A stretch of 64,000 nucleotides of DNA from Canibacter zhoujuaniae (GTDB taxonomy: Bacteria > Actinomycetota > Actinomycetes > Actinomycetales > Microbacteriaceae). The DNA lies in assembly GCF_011752015.1 (NCBI RefSeq), contig NZ_JAAIKA010000002.1:1-64000 (forward strand), written 5' to 3'. This document shows positions 1 to 7,891 of this stretch, piece after piece; the stretch's first letter is position 1; every line of letters begins with the position of its first letter. The position numbers and the translations under genes were made by a program. The notes below the pieces were generated by a model. The model did not search any database. It was not told the DNA's origin and saw nothing but the letters and a program-made list of their open reading frames with translations.

Positions 1-2033
1 CTGAGCCTGTTACTGCGGTTACTGGTGCTGATGGTAAGTACCGTTTTGAGCGTGTTGTGCCTGGTGATTACAAGGTGCGTGTTGCTCAGCCTGATGGTTT
101 TGTGCAGTCGTTTGGTCCTGGTGAGGGTGAGCTGTCTTTGACTTCGGGGACTGTGAGCCTTACGCCTGCGGCGATGACTAATTTGGATCAGGATTTTGGT
201 TTCTATCGTCCTGCTTCTATTGGTGATACTGTCTGGCTCGACGGTAACGATAATGGTGTTCGTGATGCTGGGGAGTCTGGTATTGCCGGTGTTGAGGTGC
301 ATCTACTTAATGCAGCTGGTGAGCCTGTGACCGATGCTGATGGTGAGCCTGTTGTTGTGACCACTGATGCTGAAGGGAAGTACAGTTTCCCTGGCTTGCG
401 TCCTGGCGACTATCAGGTGAAGCTAGTGCTGCCTTCTAAGAATGCGTATGCCGCGACTGTGACCGGCGCTGATAATAAGCTTGCTGAGCTGAATGCTGGT
501 GAGGGTGTTATTACTCCTGTGACTGTTGTTTCTGGTCAGGAGCGTCTGGACGTTGATGCTGCTGTGAAGAATGCTGGTGTGATTACCGGCAAGCTCTTCA
601 ACGATGACAACGGTGACGGTGTGCAGGATGCTGGTGAGGGTCCGTTCAATGGTGTGACTGTTGAGCTGGTTGATCCTGCTACCGGTAATGTCATTGCTAC
701 CGCTGTGACGAATGATGCTGGTGGGTATCGTTTTGCTAATCTTGCTCCTGGTGATTACCAGGTGCGGGTTAAGACGGATACTCTGCCTGCCGGTTACTCA
801 CAGTCTTCTGGCCCAGCAGCCGGTGGTGTTTACGATGTTGCTTTGAGCGATGAGACTGCTGAAAGCATGGTTGTGAACGATCGTGACTTTGGTTACGCGA
901 AACCGGTTAGGGTTGGTGACCGCGTCTGGCTCGATAAGGACGGTGACGGAATTCAGGATCCGGCTGAGCCTGGTCTTTCGGGTGTAGTTGTGAACCTGCT
1001 TGATCGTAATGGTGAGCCTGTGCTGAATGGTGATGGTGAGCCGTTGACTGCGACTACTAATGAGCAGGGTCTGTACAGCTTTGATGAGCTGCCTGCCGGC
1101 ACCTACACTGTGAAGTTTGATTTGCCTGCTGGGTTTACGGCTTCGCCAGCTGATGCTGGTAACGGCCGTGACGACTCACGCGGCGAGAGCTACACCTTCA
1201 CTATCAGTGGTAAGGATGTTGCGCGTAGCGATATTGACTTCGGTGTTGTTGGCACCGGCGTTATTACGGGCAGCATTTTCAACGACGGTGATCGCGACGG
1301 TGTTTTTGATGGGTCTGAGAAGACTTTCGAGAATGTTGTTGTAGGTCTTTATGATGCTGACGGTAATCCGGTGCTCGACTCTGAGGGTAAGCCGATTACT
1401 GCGGTTACTGATAAAGACGGCGGTTATGTAGTTGAGAAGCTGTGGCCGGGAGAGTACACCTTGCGCATTGTTGATGTGCCTGCTGGTTACAAGTTGACCA
1501 CTGATGAGGTGCTTTCGGTAGAGCTTACGCCTGAGCAGATGACTGCTGAGCAGCAGGACTTTGGTCTTGTTGGCGCTGGCAAGGTGACCGGCACTGTCTG
1601 GAATGATGCGGATCGCAGTAATCTGCCTGACCCAAGTAAGGGTTTCTCGAATGTGAAGGTTAACCTTTTCGATGCTCAGGGTGAGCTGATCGGGACTGCT
1701 GAGACTGATGAGAATGGTTTCTTTGAGTTCGGTGATCTTGAGCCTGGTAGCTACACGGTGAAGATTGATGCTGATACTGTGCCTGCTGGTTTTGAGTTCA
1801 GCTTTGGTGCTGACGGCTGGTCGGTTACCTTGGATGCAGGCAATGAGTGGACTGCTGAGGCTAATTTTGGTCTTGTGAAGTCGCCTGAGCCGATTAAGGC
1901 TGCGCCTCGGAAGCCAGGTTTGGCTATCACCGGTTCTAGTGGTGAGTTTGCTGTGATCGGTGTGATCTTGGTTGCGCTTGCTGCTGGTGTGCTGCTGGTG
2001 GCCGGTCGCCGCAAGGAGGAGCAGGAAAGCTAG
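1..2033 (+). CDS. Sortase-anchored surface protein with SdrD-like B repeats (5' partial)
   Basis: The reading frame is open from position 3 to the stop at 2031-2033, so the N-terminus lies outside the window; the first in-frame GTG (57) falls inside a repeat and is not the real start. Seen: one partial and five near-complete Cna_B/SdrD-type modules of about 110 residues. Each opens with a short strand, then an Asp/Asn/Gly-rich calcium-site-like stretch (e.g. DGNDNGVRD), then a GxYxFxxLxPGxYxVK strand. Two module types alternate: IGDTVWLD-like and GVITGKLFND-like. The C-terminus has the sorting signal LAITG (1920-1934), a hydrophobic segment and the tail GRRKEEQES. Family knowledge: such proteins are wall-linked by sortase and act as stalk or adhesin. 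Codon third positions are strikingly T-rich compared with the next genes. Ligand unknown. Confidence 0.9.
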   Translation, partial: EPVTAVTGADGKYRFERVVPGDYKVRVAQPDGFVQSFGPGEGELSLTSGTVSLTPAAMTNLDQDFGFYRPASIGDTVWLDGNDNGVRDAGESGIAGVEVHLLNAAGEPVTDADGEPVVVTTDAEGKYSFPGLRPGDYQVKLVLPSKNAYAATVTGADNKLAELNAGEGVITPVTVVSGQERLDVDAAVKNAGVITGKLFNDDNGDGVQDAGEGPFNGVTVELVDPATGNVIATAVTNDAGGYRFANLAPGDYQVRVKTDTLPAGYSQSSGPAAGGVYDVALSDETAESMVVNDRDFGYAKPVRVGDRVWLDKDGDGIQDPAEPGLSGVVVNLLDRNGEPVLNGDGEPLTATTNEQGLYSFDELPAGTYTVKFDLPAGFTASPADAGNGRDDSRGESYTFTISGKDVARSDIDFGVVGTGVITGSIFNDGDRDGVFDGSEKTFENVVVGLYDADGNPVLDSEGKPITAVTDKDGGYVVEKLWPGEYTLRIVDVPAGYKLTTDEVLSVELTPEQMTAEQQDFGLVGAGKVTGTVWNDADRSNLPDPSKGFSNVKVNLFDAQGELIGTAETDENGFFEFGDLEPGSYTVKIDADTVPAGFEFSFGADGWSVTLDAGNEWTAEANFGLVKSPEPIKAAPRKPGLAITGSSGEFAVIGVILVALAAGVLLVAGRRKEEQES

Positions 2034-2053
2034 CTAGCTGACTAGGTTAGTTG

Positions 2054-2084
2054 TTGGGGGTTCGGGTGTTACTCGGACCCCCAA
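2054..2084 (+). terminator. Stem-loop after the surface-protein gene
   Basis: An inverted repeat starts 20 bases after the stop codon. TTGGGGG at 2054-2060 pairs with CCCCCAA at 2078-2084, and the stem continues inward with wobble pairs to a short loop. The run of T expected of a classical intrinsic terminator is absent, so this is a probable rather than certain terminator. Confidence 0.5.
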
Positions 2085-2112
2085 ACTATTACCCCCAAGC
2101 CACCGCTATTTG

Positions 2113-2129
2113 TGAACGATTATCATTAA
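2113..2129 (+). promoter_or_regulatory. Candidate Zur (Fur-family) operator over the znuA promoter
   Basis: An AT-rich interrupted palindrome is centred on GATTATC (2118-2124) with matching flanks AA/TT and T/A. The stretch 2116-2128 matches 11 of 13 bases of a half of the classical Fur-box consensus. It overlaps a likely -10 element, TATCAT (2121-2126), so a bound repressor would block transcription of znuA. A Fur-family regulator is encoded at 5900, three genes after znuA. Inferred from sequence only. Confidence 0.55.
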
Positions 2130-2134
2130 GGGGT

Positions 2135-3223
2135 ATGCTGGAGGGTATGCTAAAAAACGGTTTACGAAAGAGAATCGCCACCCTAATCGGTGCTTTCGCA
2201 GTCTGCGGTCTCGCGCTTGCTGGATGCGCCACAGGCGGCACTTCTGACACCGGAGCACCACAGAGTAATGGCAGCGCAGAAGGCAAACTTAAAGTAGTTG
2301 CGAGCACCACCCAGGTGCAAGACTTTGTTGCGCAAATTGCCGGTGATCGTGTGCAACTCACCGGGCTTTTAAAACCGGGTGCCAGTGCGCACAATTTTGA
2401 TCCAACCCCAGCTGATCTAGTTGCACTCGGCGAGGCAGACATTCTCTTTCTAAACGGAGTCGGGCTTGAAGAATTTCTCGACTCGGCAATTAAATCGAGT
2501 GGCTTTCACGGCAAAATTGTGGAGGCGGCAGACGCTGTAGATCTAGAGGCCGCTGCAGAGATAACCGCAAAATCAGCCGCGCAGGGTGAGGCTGATCACG
2601 ACGGTCACGCTACCGAAGCTGAGGATCACGATCACGATCATGATCACGATCACGGTGGTGTCAATCCGCACATTTGGACAGCACCGAAAATGGCCCGGCA
2701 GATGCTTGACCCAATTGCAGAGGCGCTGAGTAAAGCAGACCCAGAAAACCGGGAGTACTATCACGAAAACGCGACAGCCTATGGTGAAAAACTAGCTGCG
2801 CTTGACAGCTGGATTGCGTCAGAATTCGCGAAGGTGGATCCTGCTAAAAAACGGTTTGTGAGCAGCCATAATGCGCTCCTGTACTACCTTGACAGTTATG
2901 GCATAGAGTTTGTTGGCAGCGTGATCCCGAGCTTTGAAGATAACTCCGAGCCGAGTGCTGCGGAAATTAACGAGCTTGTTGCCAACATTAAAAAATCGGG
3001 TGTGCAGGCTATCTTCTTTGAGTCAAGCGTTAGTGATCGGCTCAGCAAAACCGTTGCAAACGAGGCAAACGTGGTGCTTGTCACAGATCCGATTTATGCT
3101 GATGCTGTCGGTGTAGAACCGCCGGCAAACACCTACATCGGGGCAACGATCGCCAACACAGAAAATATCCTGCAGGCGTGGGGATACGATCCTTCTCCTG
3201 TGCCACAAGAAGTCACAAACTAG
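2135..3223 (+). CDS. znuA: Zinc ABC transporter substrate-binding lipoprotein ZnuA
   Basis: Binds zinc (possibly manganese) outside the membrane and delivers it to the ZnuBC transporter (cluster A-I binding protein). Seen: a lipoprotein signal ending in LALAGC, metal-ligand contexts SAHNFDP and NPHIW, SSHNAL further on, and between them a His/Asp-rich loop of alternating HD (DNA about 2590-2655) typical of zinc-specific family members. From ATG 2135 the product is 362 residues. ATG 2147 is an alternative, but the GGAGG before it is too close. The -10-like TATCAT 8 nt before ATG 2135 suggests a very short or absent leader. First gene of the zinc uptake operon and probably Zur-repressed. Confidence 0.92.
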   Translation: MLEGMLKNGLRKRIATLIGAFAVCGLALAGCATGGTSDTGAPQSNGSAEGKLKVVASTTQVQDFVAQIAGDRVQLTGLLKPGASAHNFDPTPADLVALGEADILFLNGVGLEEFLDSAIKSSGFHGKIVEAADAVDLEAAAEITAKSAAQGEADHDGHATEAEDHDHDHDHDHGGVNPHIWTAPKMARQMLDPIAEALSKADPENREYYHENATAYGEKLAALDSWIASEFAKVDPAKKRFVSSHNALLYYLDSYGIEFVGSVIPSFEDNSEPSAAEINELVANIKKSGVQAIFFESSVSDRLSKTVANEANVVLVTDPIYADAVGVEPPANTYIGATIANTENILQAWGYDPSPVPQEVTN

Positions 3224-3309
3224 TGCGGGAGTAAAAGGCGGCATTCGATCTGGCACAACCTGGTTCGATAACTGTCTAACCTCACACCCCAGGCAAGCGA
3301 TACAGCGAG

Positions 3310-4197
3310 ATGAGTAAAACTTTAACAAGACCGATCCCGCCACGAAAGCCTGCGCAGGCAGCAGCCGTGGTTGATCTGCGAGACGCCAGTTTTGGCTATG
3401 CTGGCAGAGCAGCGGCAACAAACATCACCGCCACCCTGCACGCGGGCGAGTCGGTTGCTTTAATCGGGCCAAACGGCAGCGGAAAATCGACGCTGCTGAA
3501 CGGTCTTGCCGGGCTTACTGAGCATCTTGGCGGCAGCGCGCAGGTGCTCGGGGTGCGGCCCGGATCCGCAAACAAACAACTGGGGCTGCTGCCTCAAGCA
3601 GACAGTCGCAACCTGCAGATTCCTGTGTCTGTGCAACAGGTCGTCGCAATGGGCCTCTACAGTCACCGCCGTGCGCTGCAACCGATCGGAAAAAACGGCA
3701 AAGCCGCCATCAGTGAAGCCTTGTCGACTGTAGGCCTGACAGAGCACGCGAAAAAACTTTTCTCAGACCTCTCCGGCGGGCAGCAGCAGCGTGCAATTCT
3801 TGCTCGCGCTCTCGTCGCAAAACCACGCCTACTGCTGCTAGATGAGCCGTTTAACGGTCTCGACCGGCCCAATCGCGACGCCTTACTGCGCACTATTACA
3901 GCTCTTAGAGAGAGCGGATGTGCCGTTGTTGTGAGCACGCACGACCTTGAGATAGCGCGAGATGCCTGCACTCACGTGATGCTCCTCGACCAGCGTATGA
4001 TCGCGTTCGGCACTATTGCCCAAGCGCTCACCCTTGAAAACGTCGCGGCCACATTCCACGACACAACTGTTGAGATAGACGCGCACAAACTCACTACTCG
4101 CCACGAAGACACCGGGCATCAGCACCACGTGCACCACGGCGACCACATTCACGAGATGCACACGCACGCCGCCGCAGATCCTGAAGAGTGCCCGTGA
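3310..4197 (+). CDS. znuC: Zinc ABC transporter ATP-binding protein ZnuC with His-rich tail
   Basis: ATPase that powers zinc import. Seen: Walker A GPNGSGKST at residues 53-61, signature LSGGQQQR, Walker B LLLLDEP and switch His in VSTHD. At 295 residues it is longer than a minimal ATPase (about 250) because of a C-terminal tail (about 265-295) carrying ten histidines, plausibly a metal-binding or sensing tail. An 86-nt gap separates it from znuA. The stop overlaps the next gene by GTGA or a few bases more, implying translational coupling. No strong Shine-Dalgarno precedes ATG 3310. Confidence 0.92.
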   Translation: MSKTLTRPIPPRKPAQAAAVVDLRDASFGYAGRAAATNITATLHAGESVALIGPNGSGKSTLLNGLAGLTEHLGGSAQVLGVRPGSANKQLGLLPQADSRNLQIPVSVQQVVAMGLYSHRRALQPIGKNGKAAISEALSTVGLTEHAKKLFSDLSGGQQQRAILARALVAKPRLLLLDEPFNGLDRPNRDALLRTITALRESGCAVVVSTHDLEIARDACTHVMLLDQRMIAFGTIAQALTLENVAATFHDTTVEIDAHKLTTRHEDTGHQHHVHHGDHIHEMHTHAAADPEECP

Positions 4198-5060
4198 CCT
4201 TCACAGACTTACTTGCCGCCTTTCAACTGCCGTTCATAATGCGCGGTTTATTAACCATGCTCATGCTCGCAGCTGCAGCCAGTATTATCGGGCTTTTCGT
4301 GAGTTTTCGAGACCTCGAGTTTGTCACTGACGGGCTCGTGCACGCGGTGTTTCCCGGTCTAGTAATCGGTTATATTATCGGCGGATCAGCGCTCCTCCTA
4401 CCTGGCGCCCTTGTTGCCGCAACGATCGCGGTCGTGCTTATCACCCTCCTCACGCAGCGCGGCAAGCTCGGTAATGATGCGGCTGTTGCTGTGATCCTCA
4501 CCAGCGCGTTCAGCCTCGGCATCGTGCTCGTTTCACGGCAGCAGGACTATGTGAGCGCCTTGAATGCGCTGCTGTTTGGGCATCTGCTGACCGTCACCGC
4601 GACGCAGCTGATCGCCCTTAGCTGTGTAGCGCTGCTCTCAGTGCTCATGATTCTCATGACTTGGCGACGACAGATCTTCCGTGCGCACGATGTGAGCGGT
4701 TTCCGTGCCGCCGGTTACAGTGTGCTGGCTACCGACCTCATCCTCGGGGTTGCGATTGCGTTTCTGATAGTGGCTGGTGTGCAAGCGCTCGGTAATCTGC
4801 TGGTTACAGCGCTGCTTATCGTGCCAACAGCAGCCGCTCGGCAGCTCACTAACAGACTCTGGGGAACGGTGCTCCTGGCGTTTCTGATCACCGCATTCGC
4901 TAGTTTCGTAGGCATTGCTTTTGCAATTTGGTCGTCATTCGCGCTGGGCGTAAACACCCCCGCGGGTGCAGCGGTAGTGCTTGCCCTCATCGCAATATAC
5001 GGGCTGACCCTGCTGCCTTCTCTAGCTCGCAAACTACAGAGCAGAAAGGTTGCGCAGTGA
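4188..5060 (+). CDS. znuB: Zinc ABC transporter permease ZnuB, first copy
   Basis: Integral membrane permease of the ABC-3 family (zinc/manganese/iron(II) uptake), 290 residues with eight or nine hydrophobic segments, including the family region FVTDGLVHAVFPGLVIGY. It begins inside the end of znuC: GTG 4188, or GTG 4194 giving the common GTGA overlap, with GAAGAG upstream. It is followed by a second, divergent permease gene, so the two probably form a heterodimeric channel as in TroCD/SitCD-type systems. Which of Zn or Mn is preferred cannot be read from the permease; the zur neighbour argues for Zn. Confidence 0.9.
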   Translation: MPVTFTDLLAAFQLPFIMRGLLTMLMLAAAASIIGLFVSFRDLEFVTDGLVHAVFPGLVIGYIIGGSALLLPGALVAATIAVVLITLLTQRGKLGNDAAVAVILTSAFSLGIVLVSRQQDYVSALNALLFGHLLTVTATQLIALSCVALLSVLMILMTWRRQIFRAHDVSGFRAAGYSVLATDLILGVAIAFLIVAGVQALGNLLVTALLIVPTAAARQLTNRLWGTVLLAFLITAFASFVGIAFAIWSSFALGVNTPAGAAVVLALIAIYGLTLLPSLARKLQSRKVAQ

Positions 5061-5848
5061 TACTAAGCTACCTCGAACGCGCAGCCGTTGAACTTCTGCT
5101 GCTCTCCATGCTTGCTGCAATAGTCGGGCCGCTGATTGTGATGCGTGGGCGGGCTTTCTACTCGGTAGCGCTCAGTCACGCAACCTTCCCTGGTGGCGTA
5201 ATAGCCGCAATGCTGGGGATTAATGTGCTTTTCGGGCAGGCGGTTGCTGCCCTCCTCTTGACAGTGTTGCTTGCTCTGCTCAGTCGTGTTAAGCGGCAGG
5301 GGGCGGGCACGGCAACGGGTATCGTGCTGGTTTTCGGTTTTGCGCTCGGATCCCTGCTCGCTTCCCTGCAGGGTGGCAGCTCAATTCCGGTTGAATCGCT
5401 GCTTATCGGTTCTCTATTCGGTGTGCAAACAACAGATATTGTGGTTGCCGCAGTAGTGCTCGGCTGCGTTGTCGCAGTGCTCGGTTTCACACATAGAGCA
5501 CTGTTTTATGACACATTCGATCGCATCGGGTTTCGAGCGGCGGGCGGCAATCCACTGCTGCCTGAGTTGGTTGCAACAGCCATCACCGCCGCAACAATCG
5601 TTGTGGCAATGCCGGCTGTGGGTGCAATTCTTGCGGTCTCGCTTGTTGTTGGGCCGGCCGCAACCGCACAGCTTTTAGTGCGAAACATCGCCTGGGTGCC
5701 GCCGGTCGCATTCATTTTGGCGGTTACCGCCAGCGCAGTCGGCCTGTGGCTGTCATGGCATTTTGCTGTTGCCGCCGGAGGCGCAATCGGACTTGTTGTC
5801 GCGCTGCTGTTTTTGCTGTCACTCGGTGTGCGCGCGATCCGCACCTGA
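5057..5848 (+). CDS. Zinc ABC transporter permease ZnuB, second copy
   Basis: Second ABC-3 family permease, 263 residues, with multiple transmembrane segments and the family stretch ALSHATFPGGVIAAMLGI. I chose GTG 5057 because it overlaps the previous stop by GTGA and has AGAAAGG a few bases upstream. The frame can be read back to 4928, but that part lies inside the first permease gene and is not plausible. Two adjacent non-identical permeases indicate a heterodimeric membrane domain. Last gene of the znu operon before zur. Confidence 0.9.
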   Translation: MILSYLERAAVELLLLSMLAAIVGPLIVMRGRAFYSVALSHATFPGGVIAAMLGINVLFGQAVAALLLTVLLALLSRVKRQGAGTATGIVLVFGFALGSLLASLQGGSSIPVESLLIGSLFGVQTTDIVVAAVVLGCVVAVLGFTHRALFYDTFDRIGFRAAGGNPLLPELVATAITAATIVVAMPAVGAILAVSLVVGPAATAQLLVRNIAWVPPVAFILAVTASAVGLWLSWHFAVAAGGAIGLVVALLFLLSLGVRAIRT

Positions 5849-5874
5849 CATATTTAAACTAAACACATTACAAT
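5845..5874 (+). promoter_or_regulatory. Candidate zur promoter
   Basis: CTGACA (5845-5850) and TACAAT (5869-5874) are separated by 18 bp and stand just before zur. The -10 matches the consensus at five of six positions. This would give zur its own transcription start about 20 nt upstream of its ATG. Confidence 0.45.
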
Positions 5875-5899
5875 CTTGTGCAGAGCCCTAGGAGTGAAA

Positions 5900-6286
5900 A
5901 TGGTTGTAAAGCGGAACACCTGGCAGCGTGAGGCTGTGCGGGCGGCCATGGCGGCCGAGACCGGGTTTGTGAGTGCCCAACAGCTGCACGACCGTTTGCG
6001 CGCTGAGGGCAGCACCATCGGGCTTGCAACCGTCTACCGTTCGCTCGCCACCCTGGTGGAACTGGGTGAGGCAGACATGCTGAACTCACCCGAGGGTGAA
6101 AACCTCTTTCGATTTTGCAGCACAGACCACCATCACCACCACCTCATTTGCCGCAAATGCGGGGCAGCGGTTGAGATTGCGGCCGCCCCAGTTGAACGCT
6201 GGGCGCAAGAAGAGGCAAAACGACACGGCTACAGTGACGTAAAGCACGTGATCGACATCTTCGGTATCTGCGCTAAATGTCGTTAA
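5900..6286 (+). CDS. zur: Fur-family transcriptional repressor, probably Zur
   Basis: 128-residue Fur-family protein. An N-terminal winged-helix part (TWQREAVRAAM... with the IGLATVYRSLATLVELGE recognition helix) is followed by a metal-binding dimerisation part with DHHHHHLICRKCG and a second pair CAKC near the C-terminus, the structural Cys4 zinc site. ATG 5900 is preferred because TAGGAG lies 6 nt upstream; the earlier GTG 5876 lacks a Shine-Dalgarno. Its place directly after the znu operon and before zinc-free ribosomal protein genes marks it as the zinc-responsive member (Zur) rather than Fur or PerR. Confidence 0.9.
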   Translation: MVVKRNTWQREAVRAAMAAETGFVSAQQLHDRLRAEGSTIGLATVYRSLATLVELGEADMLNSPEGENLFRFCSTDHHHHHLICRKCGAAVEIAAAPVERWAQEEAKRHGYSDVKHVIDIFGICAKCR

Positions 6287-6297
6287 TCTAGCGCGGT

Positions 6298-6340
6298 AAT
6301 CAAACTTGCGCAGGCTGTGCTAACTAGCGTAAGCTTGATT
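6298..6340 (+). repeat. Long inverted repeat between zur and rpmB
   Basis: Arms 6298-6311 and 6327-6340 (AATCAAACTTGCGC / GCGTAAGCTTGATT) pair over 14 positions with one mismatch and one wobble around a 15-nt loop. No T-run follows, so it may be a weak zur terminator or part of the rpmB control region. Confidence 0.55.
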
Positions 6341-6415
6341 CTTGGCTGTGTTCTCTCCTAGGAGCGCAGACCGTGACCCGTGCCAACCGGCCGGGACGCA
6401 GACAAGAGATCTTGG

Positions 6416-6436
6416 GAAGAATCACTGCGATTCTTC
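6416..6436 (+). promoter_or_regulatory. Perfect hairpin in the rpmB leader
   Basis: GAAGAATC (6416-6423) and GATTCTTC (6429-6436) are perfect 8-nt arms around a 5-nt loop. It ends about 6 nt before the GAGAGG Shine-Dalgarno of rpmB. It could be a translational control hairpin or a palindromic operator; the sequence alone does not decide. Confidence 0.45.
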
Positions 6437-6456
6437 GGTACTGAGAGGAAACATTT

Positions 6457-6693
6457 ATGGCAGCAGTGTGCCAGGTGACCGGAGCCGTTCCAGGCTTTGG
6501 CCACAACGTATCACACTCACACCGCCGCACCAAGCGTCGGTTTGATCCAAACATTCAGAAAAAGACCTACTTCGTGCCTTCACTCGGCCGCAAGGTTACC
6601 CTGACCCTGTCAGCAAAGGGAATCAAGGTTATCGATGCGCGCGGTATCGAAGCCGTAGTTGCAGATCTGCAGAAGCGTGGGGTGAAGCTCTAA
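6457..6693 (+). CDS. rpmB: 50S ribosomal protein L28, zinc-free form
   Basis: 78 residues, with the L28 signature [20 protein letters not shown]. Only one N-terminal cysteine is present (VCQVTG), so the CxxC pairs of the zinc-binding form are missing; this is the C-minus paralogue type. GAGAGG lies about 8 nt before the ATG. It starts a three-gene ribosomal operon (rpmB-rpmG-rpsN), all three zinc-independent, directly downstream of zur. Family knowledge: such sets replace zinc-containing paralogues when zinc is scarce, or serve as the only copy in Microbacteriaceae. Confidence 0.96.
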   Translation: MAAVCQVTGAVPGFGHNVSHSHRRTKRRFDPNIQKKTYFVPSLGRKVTLTLSAKGIKVIDARGIEAVVADLQKRGVKL

Positions 6694-6694
6694 A

Positions 6695-6862
6695 ATGGCA
6701 AAAGCTCAAGACGTTCGCCCAATCATTAAACTGCGCTCTACCGCAGGCACCGGTTACACCTACGTAACCAAGAAGAACCGCCGCAACACTCCAGATCGAC
6801 TCGTGCTCAAGAAGTACGATCCGGTAGTTCGTAAGCACGTTGAATTCCGAGAGGAGCGCTAA
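6695..6862 (+). CDS. rpmG: 50S ribosomal protein L33, zinc-free form
   Basis: 55-residue protein beginning [18 protein letters not shown] and ending HVEFREER. It contains no cysteine, so the two CxxC knuckles of zinc-binding L33 are absent. It starts one base after the rpmB stop (6691-6693), which implies coupled translation, and its stop (6860-6862) is two bases before the rpsN ATG. Found by reading the sequence. Confidence 0.96.
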   Translation: MAKAQDVRPIIKLRSTAGTGYTYVTKKNRRNTPDRLVLKKYDPVVRKHVEFREER

Positions 6863-6864
6863 TC

Positions 6865-7170
6865 ATGGCGAAGAAAAGCATGATCGCTAAGAACAAACAG
6901 CGCCAGGAAGTTGTTGCGCGCTACGCAGAGCGTCGCGCAGAGCTGAAGAAAGCTCTCGTAGACCCAAACGGCACCCCTGAGAGCCGTGAAGCTGCTCGTC
7001 GTGGCCTGCAGAAGCTGCCACGCAACGCTTCTCCAGTGCGTGTGCGCAGCCGCGACGTAATCGACGGTCGTCCACGTGGCGTACTTTCAAAATACGGCGT
7101 CAGCCGTGTGCGTTTCCGCGATATGGCACACCGCGGTGAGCTGCCAGGCATCACCAAGTCAAGCTGGTAA
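6865..7170 (+). CDS. rpsN: 30S ribosomal protein S14, long zinc-free form
   Basis: 101 residues, the long S14 type, with NRxPR-like core [36 protein letters not shown] split over the expected positions. The CxxC...CxxC zinc ribbon of the short 61-residue S14 is absent. GAGAGGAGCG in the end of rpmG is its Shine-Dalgarno. It closes the rpmB-rpmG-rpsN operon and is followed by a strong terminator. The longer linker replaces the zinc-stabilised fold. Confidence 0.96.
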   Translation: MAKKSMIAKNKQRQEVVARYAERRAELKKALVDPNGTPESREAARRGLQKLPRNASPVRVRSRDVIDGRPRGVLSKYGVSRVRFRDMAHRGELPGITKSSW

Positions 7171-7192
7171 ACGCTTATACATATACTGACGT

Positions 7193-7230
7193 AAGGGCGG
7201 GCACTGTTAAGTGTCCGCCCTTATGCTTTT
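7193..7230 (+). terminator. Intrinsic terminator of the rpmB-rpmG-rpsN operon
   Basis: AAGGGCGGGCAC (7193-7204) pairs with GTGTCCGCCCTT (7211-7222) around a 6-nt loop, with one wobble or mismatch, and is followed by ATGCTTTT. GC-rich stem plus T-tract, 22 nt after the rpsN stop. Confidence 0.85.
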
Positions 7231-7299
7231 GCATTCTAGGTGTGCGCATGAAGCGGTATCGTTATGGATGGATTCAAAATCGAGAGCTGGGAGAAGTAA

Positions 7300-7599
7300 A
7301 TGCTGCGACACGTTGTGATGTGGAAAATGAACGGCGCCACCGTCGAGGCGCGAGCTGAGCAAGCCGCCGAGTGCGCTGCGGCGCTTAAGGCTATGGACGG
7401 TAAAATTCCGACTCTAGAGCATATAGAGGTGCATGCGGAGAGTCTTGGAGCTGAGGGCAACTGGGATTTAGTTTTAATCACTGACTTTGCAGACGCGGCA
7501 GCCCTTGCAGAATACAGCGTGCACCCGGAGCATCTGCAGGTTGTCGAGATAGTGAAACCGCGCTCTGCTGCGCGCGCCGCAGTTGACGCTGAATATTAA
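7300..7599 (+). CDS. Dabb (stress-responsive alpha-beta barrel) domain protein
   Basis: 99 residues. The start LRHVVMWKM, a mid-chain IEVHAESLG and the end LAEYSVHPEHLQVVEIVKP are typical of the Dabb ferredoxin-like family, which forms dimeric barrels. GGGAGAAG stands just before the ATG. The biochemical role of most members is unknown; some are stress-induced, others are polyketide cyclases. It stands alone between the rpsN terminator and hup. Confidence 0.85.
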   Translation: MLRHVVMWKMNGATVEARAEQAAECAAALKAMDGKIPTLEHIEVHAESLGAEGNWDLVLITDFADAAALAEYSVHPEHLQVVEIVKPRSAARAAVDAEY

Positions 7600-7891
7600 A
7601 GACGATGTAACCCTTGCGCCTATCTCAGCTATGGAAATCGAAGATATTTGCAAGCCTCGAAAACCGCAAAATCGGGTTAAAAACCATAAAAAACTCTGAG
7701 AAACCGGAAAATTGCGGGGCAAACACTAAAAAAGTCGCCGCAAAACACCGCTAATAGGCGATTACTGGGGTAAATTAGCGTCAGATCAACTGATCGACTC
7801 CGTGGCACCGTCACGGTGGAAACTCCCCTTGTGGGGCTTCCCTTGAGTCTTAAACAATTAGGGTGGATACCCCACTTTGAAAGGATGACAA

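Noticed and set aside
57-1900. Direct repeats at 1-1.9 kb as a possible CRISPR or tandem-repeat array
   Set aside because: The repetition follows protein modules of about 110 codons in one open frame, with diverged DNA.
2573-2764. Minus-strand 63-residue frame opposite the znuA His-rich loop
   Set aside because: An artefact of HD-repeat codons read in reverse (Ile/Val repeats), with no start signals.
4928-5056. 43-residue N-terminal extension of the second zinc permease
   Set aside because: Lies wholly inside the first permease gene; the GTGA overlap at 5057 with AGAAAGG is the normal start.
6355-6364. CTCCTAGGAG palindrome upstream of rpmB
   Set aside because: A 10-bp palindrome alone is too short to call an operator; the larger hairpins nearby are better supported.
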